Part shown: piece by piece, positions 25,562-34,028 of the stretch
Position numbering within the stretch: position 1 is the first letter of the stretch
Layout: each line of letters starts with the position of its first letter
NCBI GenBank assembly: GCA_027024145.1
Contig: JALVTF010000027.1
Location: 1 to 44,150, forward strand
Reading direction: 5' to 3'
Source of the DNA: Campylobacterales bacterium
GTDB taxonomy: Bacteria > Campylobacterota > Campylobacteria > Campylobacterales > Nitratiruptoraceae
Length of the DNA stretch: 44,150 nucleotides
Made by a program: the position numbers and the translations under genes
Notes under the pieces: generated by a model
The model's input: only the letters and a program-made list of their open reading frames with translations
Databases searched by the model: none
What the model was told of the DNA's origin: nothing

Positions 25562-26227
25562 ATGCATATCCTCATAGTCGACGATAACGAAGAGTTGCAA
25601 TATGGTCTTGAAAAAATAGTGAGCGAAGCTGGATATGTTAGCGATGCAGCTCTTACGATACAAGAAGCACAGCAAAAGTTGGAAGAGAAAAACTACGACC
25701 TTATGCTACTTGATTGGATGCTTCCCGATGGAAGCGGAGTGGAATTTTTACAAAAACTTCGTGACGAAGGCTACGTGCTACCGGTTTTACTCTTTTCATC
25801 CAAAAACGAAGTTACGGACAAAGTCGAAGCACTGGACATGGGAGCGGACGACTATTTGGAAAAACCTTTTTCTAATATAGAGCTCCTCGCGCGTATGCGA
25901 GCACTCCTCAGACGCGAAGCACCGCAGAAACAAAGTATCATCACGATAGGCTCTTTGCAAGTGGATACTGTCCAAAGGATTGTGACAATAGATGCAAAAC
26001 GTGTGCATCTTTCGGCAAAGGAGTATGAACTTCTCGAGTTTTTGGCAAGAAACGCCAATATTGTTTTAACTCGTTTTCAGCTTTTGGAGCATCTCAACAA
26101 AGATTTCGATGTCACTGTTTCGAGCAATATCGTAGATGCACATATCAAAAACTTGCGCAAAAAACTGGGTAAGCCTGAAATCATCGAAACGGTTCGCGGT
26201 GTAGGATATGTAATACGCAAACAATAG
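25562..26227 (+). CDS. OmpR/PhoB-family response regulator
   Basis: The 221-residue protein has a receiver domain (D7, D8, phospho-acceptor D51 in LMLLDWMLPDG, S79/S80, K101 in LEKPF) and a C-terminal winged helix (EYELLEFLARNANIVLTRFQ through KLGKPEIIETVRGVGYVIRK). The ATG at 25562 follows AAAGGAG. No kinase gene is adjacent; the only histidine kinase in the window is 9 kb away, at the far side of the cytochrome/oxidase-like locus. Paired direct repeats of the type bound by this family lie in the divergent promoter at 28.7 kb, so that locus is its likely target. Confidence 0.92.
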   Translation: MHILIVDDNEELQYGLEKIVSEAGYVSDAALTIQEAQQKLEEKNYDLMLLDWMLPDGSGVEFLQKLRDEGYVLPVLLFSSKNEVTDKVEALDMGADDYLEKPFSNIELLARMRALLRREAPQKQSIITIGSLQVDTVQRIVTIDAKRVHLSAKEYELLEFLARNANIVLTRFQLLEHLNKDFDVTVSSNIVDAHIKNLRKKLGKPEIIETVRGVGYVIRKQ

Positions 26228-26255
26228 TGCGGGCTCGTATGCCTCGAACCCGCAC
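26227..26255. terminator. bidirectional stem-loop between convergent genes
   Basis: GTGCGGGCTCG (26227-26237) pairs with CGAACCCGCAC (26245-26255), an 11-bp stem with one mismatch and a loop of seven bases. It overlaps the last base of the response regulator stop and ends 6 nt before the cytochrome stop, so it probably ends both transcripts. The flanking T runs are short. Confidence 0.65.
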
Positions 26256-26261
26256 CTTCTC

Positions 26262-28682
26262 TTAGTCCCCGCCTCCTGGACCGTTGTGACAGTCATAACA
26301 ACTCACCTGGTGGCCTGCAGGAAAAGTTTTCGTTCCCCATTTCGTTTGAAAAGTACGCGCACTCATAGTTTTAGAAAGCGCTGATCCTCTATACCCACTT
26401 CCGTGACATGCCGTACAGCTGGTTGCACCGTTATGTTCGGCAATATCTCCGTGTCCGTTGACCCATGCCTGTCCAATCGTATGCATACCGTGAGGACCAC
26501 CGTCACTCGTAAACGGAACGGTTGTGTGGCATGCCGTACATTCACCGATAGTACCTGCATGTCCCTGAGCCCCGATACTTTGGATATTGTCTTCTGGTTT
26601 TGCAGTTGGGTAGATGGCATGTGGCGAACCGTGACAAGCCGAACACTGCATGTTGCCGTGACCATGGCTGTATCGATAGAGACTTTTCCCAGCTACGGGC
26701 ACATCGGGAGTGGTCGCGAATCTATGATCTACTGCCGTACGGAGTGTACCTCGCAAAAGGTCGGTCACAGCTTGTGTATAACGCATACCGTTTTGATGGC
26801 AGCTTTGGCAGTTTGGTTCGTCCAGCCATCCTTGACGTGTGCTGCTTCCTACCGCACTCATGACACCGTGACAACTTTGACATTGGATTTTGTACGTACC
26901 GTCGGCATTTTTCGCGCTTCCCATCGCACCTCTGAGACACTTCGTCGTGGCTCCCGGGTGACATGAGTAGCATGCGTTTCTATTGGTGCTGTCGTTGAGA
27001 GTAAGACCTGTTACGGGATCGATGGCTTGTGCATGCTTCGCATGAATAGCACGGGTAAGAGGTATGATATTGTCCACTCCCGTTCCGGGGAGTGCGTTGC
27101 TTTTGTGGCATGAAGCACACAAAATCGGCGTTCCTCCTCGTGCCGTTGCCTCGAGTCCTTGCGGATCGTACTGCCACCCTTTGGCTTGTAAAGAGCTCTT
27201 GTGATCGCGCACCGCGTTAGGATGTTTTTCATCGTGCAGTCGTAAGATGTTGAATTTGAAATCTTTTTCGGGATCGCTCATATTGACCCATCCATTAGCT
27301 GGGCGTGCATCCGTATATCCCGATGTAGAGCTATGACATTTCTTACAATCCATCTCATCGCTGACAGGCAATACCGTTATCGTCTGAGCCAAAACATTTC
27401 CGGCGCTGTCTTTGGCGACCACTTTGACCAAAGGATAGGTATTGTATGAGCCGTCATCGTTATACGGCATCGTCGGAATACCTTCGGCAATCCACCATTT
27501 GTGCGTCGCATCATAATGAAGCGGATGGGGTGTTTTACTCTGTACGTAGTTTCCGGCAAGTCCTTTGTCCGGTGGCAAAGTCACTCCAAAAAGAGATTGT
27601 ACGTAGTTCCAAAAATTTGTCTTTGGCGCGCTGGTGGTATTCCATTTTCCGGCAAGCGACGGGGTCGCTTCATACGTAATAGTCACACCTGTTGCGATAT
27701 GTTGAGGATGGTTCCCTTTTTTTATGAGTTGCGCTACGAGATTGTTGTAGGGAGGCAGTATGGAAAAGACCGAAAAATCTTTACCGTCCATACAGTGCAT
27801 ACCCAAATCGTTCCACGCCAAGAGTCTGTAACCGTTCGAAATCGCACCTGTCGCAGGATTCGTTCCTGATCCGTTGTTACCGTTTGTATTACCTGGCCCA
27901 TTATTTGTATTCGTCTCGGTATTGCTCCCTATATGAGAATCTTCTTCAGATTTGTGTTGAGTATCAACAGTAGATGAAACATGAGTTGAATCACTATTTG
28001 TTTGTGTCATATCGGATTCTTGTGATGCGTTGTGATGAGCAGCTTGCTTATCTCCATCATTATTTGCTGCATTTACTGATGATGTTTCATTGGTGTTTTT
28101 CCACTGCCCATCAGCAATCTGGAGTTGCACTTGCTCCAAATGAGCAATTGCTTCACCGCTATCTTTTACGAGAGTTTTATCCTTTCCTAAGTAATTCGCA
28201 ACGACCGTAGTATTCACCTCTTGCGAATCCAATCGCAACGGCGGTTTGTCAGCAAGCCTATTTGTGATGTTTCTATCTATCGTGATGGTCGAAGGATCCC
28301 CATCCGTATCCGCACTGAGCAGGAATTGTGCGATACCTATGACTTTTTTGTCATACAATGACACATCTTTATTTTCATGAAACGAAACGATTTTCATGGG
28401 AGTCACGATCGGGTCGTTGTGCGATACGGCCGCATCACCTATTATGACATTCCCGATTTTGAAGGTTATGACCTCACCGTCTTTGAATCGAAAATGTCCG
28501 CCGTTGCTTGTCACACCTGTGCTTCCTTGGTTCCCACGGTATTCCAGACCATCTACAGGACCGTCTATGAAGGTTCCAGTATAGCTGCGAGCACTTTGCG
28601 AAGGTGACGAACCACTCGAACCTCCACCACACCCTACGAACATGATTGTAACGGCTGTGGAAACGAGAAACTTCTTGTACAT
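26262..28682 (-). CDS. multiheme c-type cytochrome lipoprotein (nine CXXCH)
   Basis: The 806-residue product has a lipoprotein signal (IMFVGC, lipid cysteine C18). An N-terminal domain contains TGTFIDGPVDGLEYRG. A long Asn/Ser/Thr/Gly-rich linker precedes a conserved block (LLAWNDLGMHCMDGKDFSVF), and nine heme-binding motifs follow: CKKCH, CASCH, CYSCH, CQSCH twice, CSACH, CTACH twice, CYDCH. It should be an outer- or inner-membrane-anchored electron carrier facing the periplasm or surface. ATG at 28682 follows AAAGGAG; upstream in-frame codons lack support. Similar NDLGMHC-type cytochromes occur in metal- and sulfur-respiring bacteria as I recall. It diverges from the seven-gene operon and shares its control region. 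Confidence 0.92.
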   Translation of the reverse strand: MYKKFLVSTAVTIMFVGCGGGSSGSSPSQSARSYTGTFIDGPVDGLEYRGNQGSTGVTSNGGHFRFKDGEVITFKIGNVIIGDAAVSHNDPIVTPMKIVSFHENKDVSLYDKKVIGIAQFLLSADTDGDPSTITIDRNITNRLADKPPLRLDSQEVNTTVVANYLGKDKTLVKDSGEAIAHLEQVQLQIADGQWKNTNETSSVNAANNDGDKQAAHHNASQESDMTQTNSDSTHVSSTVDTQHKSEEDSHIGSNTETNTNNGPGNTNGNNGSGTNPATGAISNGYRLLAWNDLGMHCMDGKDFSVFSILPPYNNLVAQLIKKGNHPQHIATGVTITYEATPSLAGKWNTTSAPKTNFWNYVQSLFGVTLPPDKGLAGNYVQSKTPHPLHYDATHKWWIAEGIPTMPYNDDGSYNTYPLVKVVAKDSAGNVLAQTITVLPVSDEMDCKKCHSSTSGYTDARPANGWVNMSDPEKDFKFNILRLHDEKHPNAVRDHKSSLQAKGWQYDPQGLEATARGGTPILCASCHKSNALPGTGVDNIIPLTRAIHAKHAQAIDPVTGLTLNDSTNRNACYSCHPGATTKCLRGAMGSAKNADGTYKIQCQSCHGVMSAVGSSTRQGWLDEPNCQSCHQNGMRYTQAVTDLLRGTLRTAVDHRFATTPDVPVAGKSLYRYSHGHGNMQCSACHGSPHAIYPTAKPEDNIQSIGAQGHAGTIGECTACHTTVPFTSDGGPHGMHTIGQAWVNGHGDIAEHNGATSCTACHGSGYRGSALSKTMSARTFQTKWGTKTFPAGHQVSCYDCHNGPGGGD

Positions 28683-28696
28683 GACGACTCCTTTAC

Positions 28697-28712
28697 AGCG
28701 ATATGTATCGCT
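28697..28712 (-). promoter_or_regulatory. inverted repeat between the -10 and ribosome site of the cytochrome gene
   Basis: AGCGAT-ATGT-ATCGCT lies directly after the TACGAT hexamer and just before AAAGGAG. It could be an operator at the transcription start or a small leader hairpin near the ribosome site. Confidence 0.35.
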
Positions 28713-28744
28713 ATCGTAGAGTAGTTCTATGAAAATTTGATGAA
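28713..28744 (-). promoter_or_regulatory. response-regulator-type site and -10 for the cytochrome gene
   Basis: On the minus strand TTCATCAAATTTTCAT (28729-28744) is a direct repeat of TTCAT with an 11-nt period, followed after exactly 10 nt by TACGAT (28713-28718). The repeat covers the -35 position, as expected for activation by an OmpR/PhoB-type regulator. It matches the plus-strand site at 28772-28787 at 14 of 16 positions. Confidence 0.6.
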
Positions 28745-28771
28745 AAACACCACTTATGCCTAAAAGTCGCA

Positions 28772-28803
28772 TTCATACAATTTTCATCTTTGTACTTTAC
28801 AAT
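28772..28803 (+). promoter_or_regulatory. response-regulator-type site and -10 for the seven-gene operon
   Basis: TTCATACAATTTTCAT (28772-28787) is a TTCAT direct repeat with an 11-nt period. TACAAT (28798-28803) follows after exactly 10 nt. Orientation and spacing mirror the site of the divergent cytochrome gene 27 nt away. The expected start gives a leader of about 22 nt with AAAAGGAG before the ATG at 28832. Confidence 0.6.
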
Positions 28804-28831
28804 GGCGGCAATATCACAAAAAAGGAGTGGC

Positions 28832-29914
28832 ATGTTTGTCAATGCCTTGCGAGCATTGCGCGCCAACAGTATTAAAACCGCTCTTATATATATCAGTATG
28901 ACATTCGCCGTCACCGCCATCTTTTTGATAACGGCCATTTCACATGGCATCATCACGATGTATGCATCGATGCTGCAAAGAGACGGAGACATCATAGTGA
29001 CTCAAGCCAAGATAGCAGACACCTTCTTTAGCGATGTGGATATGGCTTTGATACCTTCGATCCGACATATAGATGGTGTCAAAAAAGTCTCTGCACTCAT
29101 CGTGGGTGCAAGTCCGGTAGAGAATCTTCCTATCGTAGCGATTTACGGAAGTTCTGCAAATCGCATGCAGCACTATAAGCTTTTGTGGGGGCACTATCCC
29201 AAACATTCTCAGGTTATCGTGGGCCAAGCGCTCTATCAAAAACTCGGCACCAAAAAGTCCCTCACTATCGGTGGTACCAAATTTCATATCAGCGGAGTCT
29301 ATACGAGCGATGTGGGATTCGAAAACGGCGGCGTCGTCATGCCGCTTGCCGATGCAGGAACGCTCTTTCACAAATCTGCCTCCATGCTGCTCATCACCGT
29401 AGATATGCATAAAAAAATCAATGCAGTTATCAAAAAAATTGGGGCTTTGAGCGATACGATCGAAGCGAAATCCACCCGTAGCTTCATCCAGCACTACAAT
29501 CAGTTCCAACTCATCAACAACTCTTCGTATGCCATATCTTTTATTGCATTTACCATGGGTCTTTTGAGCATCGCTTCGCTCATGACCATCACGGTCTATG
29601 CAAGGAGGGACGAATTTGGCATTATGAGAGCTTTGGGTATTGCACCCAAAAAAATCACTGCAAGTCTTATTGTAGAAAGCCTCATACTGGGACTGGTCTC
29701 CTTTACGAGTGCGCTATCGCTCTCTTTCGCCACACTGTTTATCATCAAAAAGTCGTCACTCTTTCAAGGCTACATCAACGGGGAGATCGACATGACATTG
29801 GTGGCAATGGTTTTGACAGCAACCATTTTCATGAGTGTTGTCGGAGCGTTGTTGCCTGCATATAGCGCTGCTAAAACCGATCCTATCATCTTGATACAGA
29901 GGGGTTGTGCATGA
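28832..29914 (+). CDS. ABC transporter permease, FtsX/MacB/LolE type
   Basis: The 360-residue protein has one N-terminal membrane helix (about 15-37), a periplasmic domain to about residue 225, and three C-terminal helices. YARRDEFGIMRALGIAPKKI is the FtsX-like coupling region and PAYSAAKTDPIILIQRG is the usual C-terminal ending. Such permeases do not carry solutes through a channel but act as mechanotransmitters for lipoprotein release, peptide export or signalling. AAAAGGAG fixes the ATG. It is the first gene of an operon with its ATPase (4-nt overlap) and five further genes. Confidence 0.87.
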   Translation: MFVNALRALRANSIKTALIYISMTFAVTAIFLITAISHGIITMYASMLQRDGDIIVTQAKIADTFFSDVDMALIPSIRHIDGVKKVSALIVGASPVENLPIVAIYGSSANRMQHYKLLWGHYPKHSQVIVGQALYQKLGTKKSLTIGGTKFHISGVYTSDVGFENGGVVMPLADAGTLFHKSASMLLITVDMHKKINAVIKKIGALSDTIEAKSTRSFIQHYNQFQLINNSSYAISFIAFTMGLLSIASLMTITVYARRDEFGIMRALGIAPKKITASLIVESLILGLVSFTSALSLSFATLFIIKKSSLFQGYINGEIDMTLVAMVLTATIFMSVVGALLPAYSAAKTDPIILIQRGCA

Positions 29915-30543
29915 TAGTTGCTACCGGTATTCATCATAAATACGGCAAAGAGACGGCTTTGCGAGATATTGATATTCACATTGCACAAGGGAGTTTCGTC
30001 GCTCTTACCGGAGAGAGTGGAAGCGGTAAATCGACGCTCCTTTCCATCCTCTCTACGCTCCTGCGCCCCACACGAGGAGAGGTGCGTATCTTTGGCAAAA
30101 ACTCCAAAGAGGTAGGGAATATAGACCATTTCAGAAAGGAGACGATAGGTTTTGTGTTTCAGATGCACTACCTTATCCGGTATCTGCGTATTCGACAAAA
30201 CATCACACTGGCGGCACAAAAAAAAGATCAAGAATACATCGATACTCTCATCCGCTATCTCGGAATCGAAGATATCCAGCATAAATTCCCTCACGAAGTC
30301 TCCGGCGGCCAGCGCCAAAGGGCCGCCATCGCAAGAGCAATGGCAAATAGACCCAAAGTGGTGTTTGCCGACGAGCCCACGGGGAGTCTCGATTCGAAAA
30401 ACTCCCAAAAGGTTTTTGCACTACTTCGCGATATCGCAGACAAAGGGACAACCGTCGTCGTCGCAACACACGACACGGCGATTATGGATTTTGCAGACTG
30501 TATTTATAGGGTAGAAGATGGAACAGTTTCACGCATTGGCTAA
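29911..30543 (+). CDS. ABC transporter ATPase, LolD/MacB type
   Basis: The 210-residue nucleotide-binding protein has Walker A GESGSGKST, signature VSGGQRQRAAIA, Walker B KVVFADEP, and the TGSLDSKNSQKVF and ATHDT loops typical of the LolD/MacB/FtsE group. It pairs with the permease just upstream (4-nt ATGA overlap). The gene's last 26 nt overlap the following oxidase-like gene, pointing to coupled translation. Transport role unknown; the operon context suggests assembly or release of an exported redox protein. Confidence 0.9.
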   Translation: MIVATGIHHKYGKETALRDIDIHIAQGSFVALTGESGSGKSTLLSILSTLLRPTRGEVRIFGKNSKEVGNIDHFRKETIGFVFQMHYLIRYLRIRQNITLAAQKKDQEYIDTLIRYLGIEDIQHKFPHEVSGGQRQRAAIARAMANRPKVVFADEPTGSLDSKNSQKVFALLRDIADKGTTVVVATHDTAIMDFADCIYRVEDGTVSRIG

Positions 30544-32077
30544 AAAGCATTTTTTCACATCGCTTTCCTTTTTCACACTCGGCCTGCTCTTTGGTCTTTA
30601 CTACTCCATCAATCTCTTGGGGTATGCCTTGGATGCTCCTTTGCTCGATCCACCCAATGTCCGTGCGGTACATATTTCCTTGATGCTCTATGGATTTATC
30701 CCATTGATGCTTTCATACCTTCCCTTTTTTCTGCTGGCCCAAGACCTCGGCTACGATACAAAAGCGATGCGCTATGTGCAGCTCTATACTATTGTTTGGT
30801 ACTTTTTTTTGCTTTGTATGGTTGTCTCTTTGCTCATGGGCGTACGCAGAGGCCTCGCATTTTACGATTTTCACTATAGTCTCAATTTCATCTTGGCTTT
30901 TGCCGGTTTGTTTTATCTTTTGGGATTCTATCGCTACACGAGACTCTACGATGTCAAACCGCCCTGGGTCAAAACCACATTCCTTGCCATACTCATCGCT
31001 CCTGTGGCTTTGCTCATTTTGATGCATCCGGTCATAGGAAAAGTGGAAGCCACCATTCAAGGTCCTCATGGTGACAATACCCTTGGTATGAGTTTGGCAC
31101 TTATACCTCTTTACTATCTCATTATCAAATATCTCTCCAAAGGCCGATTCCAGGCACGCTGGAACATCTTGTGGATTATTCCGGCGATGTTCTACGCACT
31201 CTCGGTGCTGCATAGAAGTTTCGTATCTGCTTTGACCTATAACGAAGAGTGGTTCTTTCAGTGGCTTACTTTGCTCTATGTACCGCTACTCTATCGGTGG
31301 TACAAAGACGCACCCATCCGGAGTCGTGCCAAAAAATATCTGCTTATTTCTCTTTTGGCTTTTTTGTTCGTCGACATCGAGGGCAATATCCTTTTTATCC
31401 CTTCGATCCGTTGGCTCTTTCACAGAAACGACCTCGTCATCGCCCATGCCCATGTGGCTATAGGTATCGCACTCTTTTTTATGGTGGCTTCGTTGTACTA
31501 CGATATTATCGCCCCCTTGCGCTCCAAACTGTTTGTAAGACTCTATCTTACGGGTCTATTAGGGATATTCACGGTTTTGAGTATTAGCGGATTTGTCGAG
31601 GCTGGGTTTTTGCATTTTTCCATAGACCGATTGTGGCTGGCGCGATCGCTTTTCGGTCTTTTGGTAGTAATATCGTTGCTATCCTTTGTGAAAAAAAGAG
31701 ACTCTTGGAGTCCCCTTGCCTGGTATAACTGCATCGGTTTTATCAGTGACGGCATAGGGGCCGTCACGCTTTTCTTGCTGGGCGCACTGCTCTATCCTCG
31801 TCTCGGTCTTTCTTTTGAGGGAAATTATATGTATGTGGTCTTCGCGTTTATGGGTGCTACGGGCGTTGCGCACTTGATGGCGTTGCGACTTTCTCAGCAT
31901 CAAGAGATACTCACGAGATTCACGGCCATTGCACGCTCTATCGTGGCTGCGGTGTTCCTCTCGCTCTTTCTTTCTCAAAGATTGGGCATCGAAGCGCTGG
32001 GAATAGGATTGTTCGATGCTCTCTATGCGATGATATATTTCGTGCTCTTCTATGCAAAGGAGCTTCGCTATGTTTGA
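30518..32077 (+). CDS. heme-copper oxidase subunit I-like (CcoN/NorB-like) membrane protein
   Basis: The 519-residue protein has about 14 membrane helices. Its histidines fall where those of cbb3 oxidase/NO reductase subunit I do: H52 in VRAVHISLMLYGF (helix II, low-spin heme), H184 in TIQGPHGDNTLGM (like the helix VI copper ligand of the GHNAVGF region), H232 in LSVLHRSFVSALT (helix VII), and H310/H312 in DLVIAHAHVAIG (helix X, compare the AHVHxGxxGW of CcoN/NorB). The usual adjacent HH pair in helix VII appears reduced to one His, so the CuB site may be absent or altered. It overlaps the ATPase gene by 26 nt and the next gene by 8 nt. No subunit II or cytochrome c partner follows. Confidence 0.75.
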   Translation: MEQFHALAKKHFFTSLSFFTLGLLFGLYYSINLLGYALDAPLLDPPNVRAVHISLMLYGFIPLMLSYLPFFLLAQDLGYDTKAMRYVQLYTIVWYFFLLCMVVSLLMGVRRGLAFYDFHYSLNFILAFAGLFYLLGFYRYTRLYDVKPPWVKTTFLAILIAPVALLILMHPVIGKVEATIQGPHGDNTLGMSLALIPLYYLIIKYLSKGRFQARWNILWIIPAMFYALSVLHRSFVSALTYNEEWFFQWLTLLYVPLLYRWYKDAPIRSRAKKYLLISLLAFLFVDIEGNILFIPSIRWLFHRNDLVIAHAHVAIGIALFFMVASLYYDIIAPLRSKLFVRLYLTGLLGIFTVLSISGFVEAGFLHFSIDRLWLARSLFGLLVVISLLSFVKKRDSWSPLAWYNCIGFISDGIGAVTLFLLGALLYPRLGLSFEGNYMYVVFAFMGATGVAHLMALRLSQHQEILTRFTAIARSIVAAVFLSLFLSQRLGIEALGIGLFDALYAMIYFVLFYAKELRYV

Positions 32078-33044
32078 TATATTCGTGTCGCTGTTTGCGG
32101 GTTTGGAGCTATGCTATTACCTACTCATCACCCAAACCGGCATCGTGGAAGCCTACCACTCCGATCTGGCTGCCATAGCGCTCTTGCCTCTTGGAGGTAT
32201 TGTAGGCACCTTCATGATCCCCTCTATCAAAGCAAAAGCGCAGCCTACGACACTGCTATTGCTTTCGCTTCAAAACGCTTTGACGCTACTGTATCCCCAT
32301 TTTGGTGCTTTTTGGCTTTTCATGTTGGGTATCGCGGTAGGAGGACTCGCACCTCTCATCGTCGCTACACTTCGCGAAGCGCGTCCCTATGCCTTGTTCA
32401 TCGCTCTTGCACTCTCCTATGCCACGGGAACGCTTCTTTTTACGTATGATCCTTTGGAACGGAGATTTTTGGGGATGCTTCTTGGCATGGGGGCCATGAT
32501 TTTTTACGTTCTTGCGCTCTTTTTTCATCGCACTCACAAAAAGAGTGCATCCATTAGCTATCCGCTTTGGACGATGTTTGTTTGGGTTTTTCTCGACTCG
32601 GCCCTTTTTGAGACGCTCTCACGAGATACGGTAATACCCATTTGGCGGGAAGGCTACACCCTCCCGATCGTGCTCTTTCACATTCTCGGTGTCACCGCGG
32701 GAATTTTCGGGAAGTGGAATGCGCAGCAAAAATCGCTTGTGATATATCTGCTCTTTGCGCTTTCCTATCTCTTCTATTTTACCCAAGAATCCTTACTTTT
32801 GAGTATGGCCTACCCTTTTGTCATATCCTTGTACAATGTAGCCATTCTCCAAAGCCTCATGGCCCAAAACGATGCAAAAAAGGTGAGCTTTACCATGGTC
32901 GTCGTCTGCTGGGTGGCCTCCGGGGCGGGACTCTTCGTGGCTTTACACCATCTCGTGGCTCTCATGCCCTTCTTGCTTGTGCTTGAAGTTGCCACACAGA
33001 CATTGACGACATTTTTTTATACCACAAAAAGGAGACTAGTATGA
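32070..33044 (+). CDS. polytopic membrane protein, unknown
   Basis: The 324-residue protein has about ten predicted membrane helices and little else: short loops, no CXXCH, and scattered histidines (such as FHILGV and LHHLVAL) that could bind heme but form no known motif. The ATG at 32070 lies 7 nt after AAAGGAG, inside the end of the oxidase-like gene. It may be a membrane partner or stabiliser of that protein. No family recognised. Confidence 0.75.
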   Translation: MFDIFVSLFAGLELCYYLLITQTGIVEAYHSDLAAIALLPLGGIVGTFMIPSIKAKAQPTTLLLLSLQNALTLLYPHFGAFWLFMLGIAVGGLAPLIVATLREARPYALFIALALSYATGTLLFTYDPLERRFLGMLLGMGAMIFYVLALFFHRTHKKSASISYPLWTMFVWVFLDSALFETLSRDTVIPIWREGYTLPIVLFHILGVTAGIFGKWNAQQKSLVIYLLFALSYLFYFTQESLLLSMAYPFVISLYNVAILQSLMAQNDAKKVSFTMVVVCWVASGAGLFVALHHLVALMPFLLVLEVATQTLTTFFYTTKRRLV

Positions 33045-33571
33045 TTCGACTTATTTTCACGATTGTGTTGCTATGCACCATGACTTTCGCAGACCAGTAT
33101 CGATGTACACAAAGCATGATCAAAGCACACACGGAGGTCTTCGGTGATGCAAAAATAGACCCCTTCACCAGTAACGTACACGGCACCCTCTCGATGGACA
33201 AAACTCCCCTGAGTCTCACCGGCACCATTATCATCAAAGCCCATGACCTTGAGTCCGATAACAAGCTCAGGGACAAACACATGTATGAAACCCTCCAAAC
33301 CAAAAAATACCCCTTGATAACGTTTACGATACAAAAGGTCCAAAAAGCTCCCAACGGTCTGTATAGGCTCCATGGAATTTTAAAACTCCACGGTGTCGCA
33401 CGTACACTTGATGTACCGGCTCATATCACACAAGATACGCAAGGAGTACATATTCTCTCCAAATTCTCTATCAAAATGACGCAGTTTCGCATCGTTCCAC
33501 CGAAACTCTTCTTCTTGCATGTGCGCAACAAGGTGGACATCCTTGCCGATCTGCATCTCGTACGAGGCTGA
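33041..33571 (+). CDS. YceI-family periplasmic protein
   Basis: The 176-residue protein has a signal peptide (MIRLIFTIVLLCTMTFA) and a lipocalin-like YceI body, seen in AHDLESDNKLRDKHMYETLQ and KKYPLITFTIQKV, corresponding to the conserved 'sl.T....RD.hL.s..ff....fP...F' block. YceI proteins bind polyisoprenoids such as ubiquinone precursors and are often encoded beside cytochrome b or oxidase genes, which fits here. The start (33041) has AAAAGGAG and overlaps the previous stop by 4 nt. Confidence 0.88.
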   Translation: MIRLIFTIVLLCTMTFADQYRCTQSMIKAHTEVFGDAKIDPFTSNVHGTLSMDKTPLSLTGTIIIKAHDLESDNKLRDKHMYETLQTKKYPLITFTIQKVQKAPNGLYRLHGILKLHGVARTLDVPAHITQDTQGVHILSKFSIKMTQFRIVPPKLFFLHVRNKVDILADLHLVRG

Positions 33572-33575
33572 GCAT

Positions 33576-34028
33576 ATGCGCATGCTCTTTGTCATAGCGA
33601 TACTTGGCGTCTGGGGATATACCGCGATACTCTCGCAAGGAGCAAAAGTCCCTTCGCTTTCGCTTCCCGATCAGTACGGCAGGCTGCATCGCATAGGCGA
33701 GGTGCCTGACCAGAGGCTCCTCGTGGCATTCGACAAAAAGGCGGCACTCCTATGCAACTCCTATCTTGCGAAGCGATCGCCCGATTTTTTACACAGACAC
33801 CATGCACTCTTTATCTCGTGTGTAGACGGAGTGCCGCAGTTCCTCGTGCGAAACTTCATTCTGCCGCAACTTCGCAGACAGAAGTTTCCCATACTCTTGC
33901 TCTATAAAAACAGCAATATCTTTCCCAAAAAAGAGGGAGCTCTTACGTATATCCAAACACTACGAGGCAAAGTCTTACGTATAAGGTATCTGTATGATGA
34001 AGAGGATCTTGAAAAAAATCTTCCCTAA
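33576..34028 (+). CDS. membrane-anchored redoxin-like protein without CXXC
   Basis: The 150-residue protein has an N-terminal hydrophobic anchor (LFVIAILGVWGYTAIL) followed by PSLSLPDQYGRLHRI, a typical opening of peroxiredoxin/TlpA/SCO-like thioredoxin folds. The position of the expected CxxC or peroxidatic cysteine reads VAFDKKAALLCNSYL, so only one cysteine is near and redox activity is doubtful. It may be a pseudo-redoxin chaperone. It lies 4 nt after yceI and overlaps the metallophosphoesterase gene by 35 nt. Confidence 0.7.
   Translation: MRMLFVIAILGVWGYTAILSQGAKVPSLSLPDQYGRLHRIGEVPDQRLLVAFDKKAALLCNSYLAKRSPDFLHRHHALFISCVDGVPQFLVRNFILPQLRRQKFPILLLYKNSNIFPKKEGALTYIQTLRGKVLRIRYLYDEEDLEKNLP

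Noticed and set aside
26403-28210. Long open frames antisense to the multiheme cytochrome gene
   Set aside because: They read as His/Tyr/Cys-rich sequence mirroring the heme motifs, lack ribosome sites, and match no protein style; they are shadows of the real gene.
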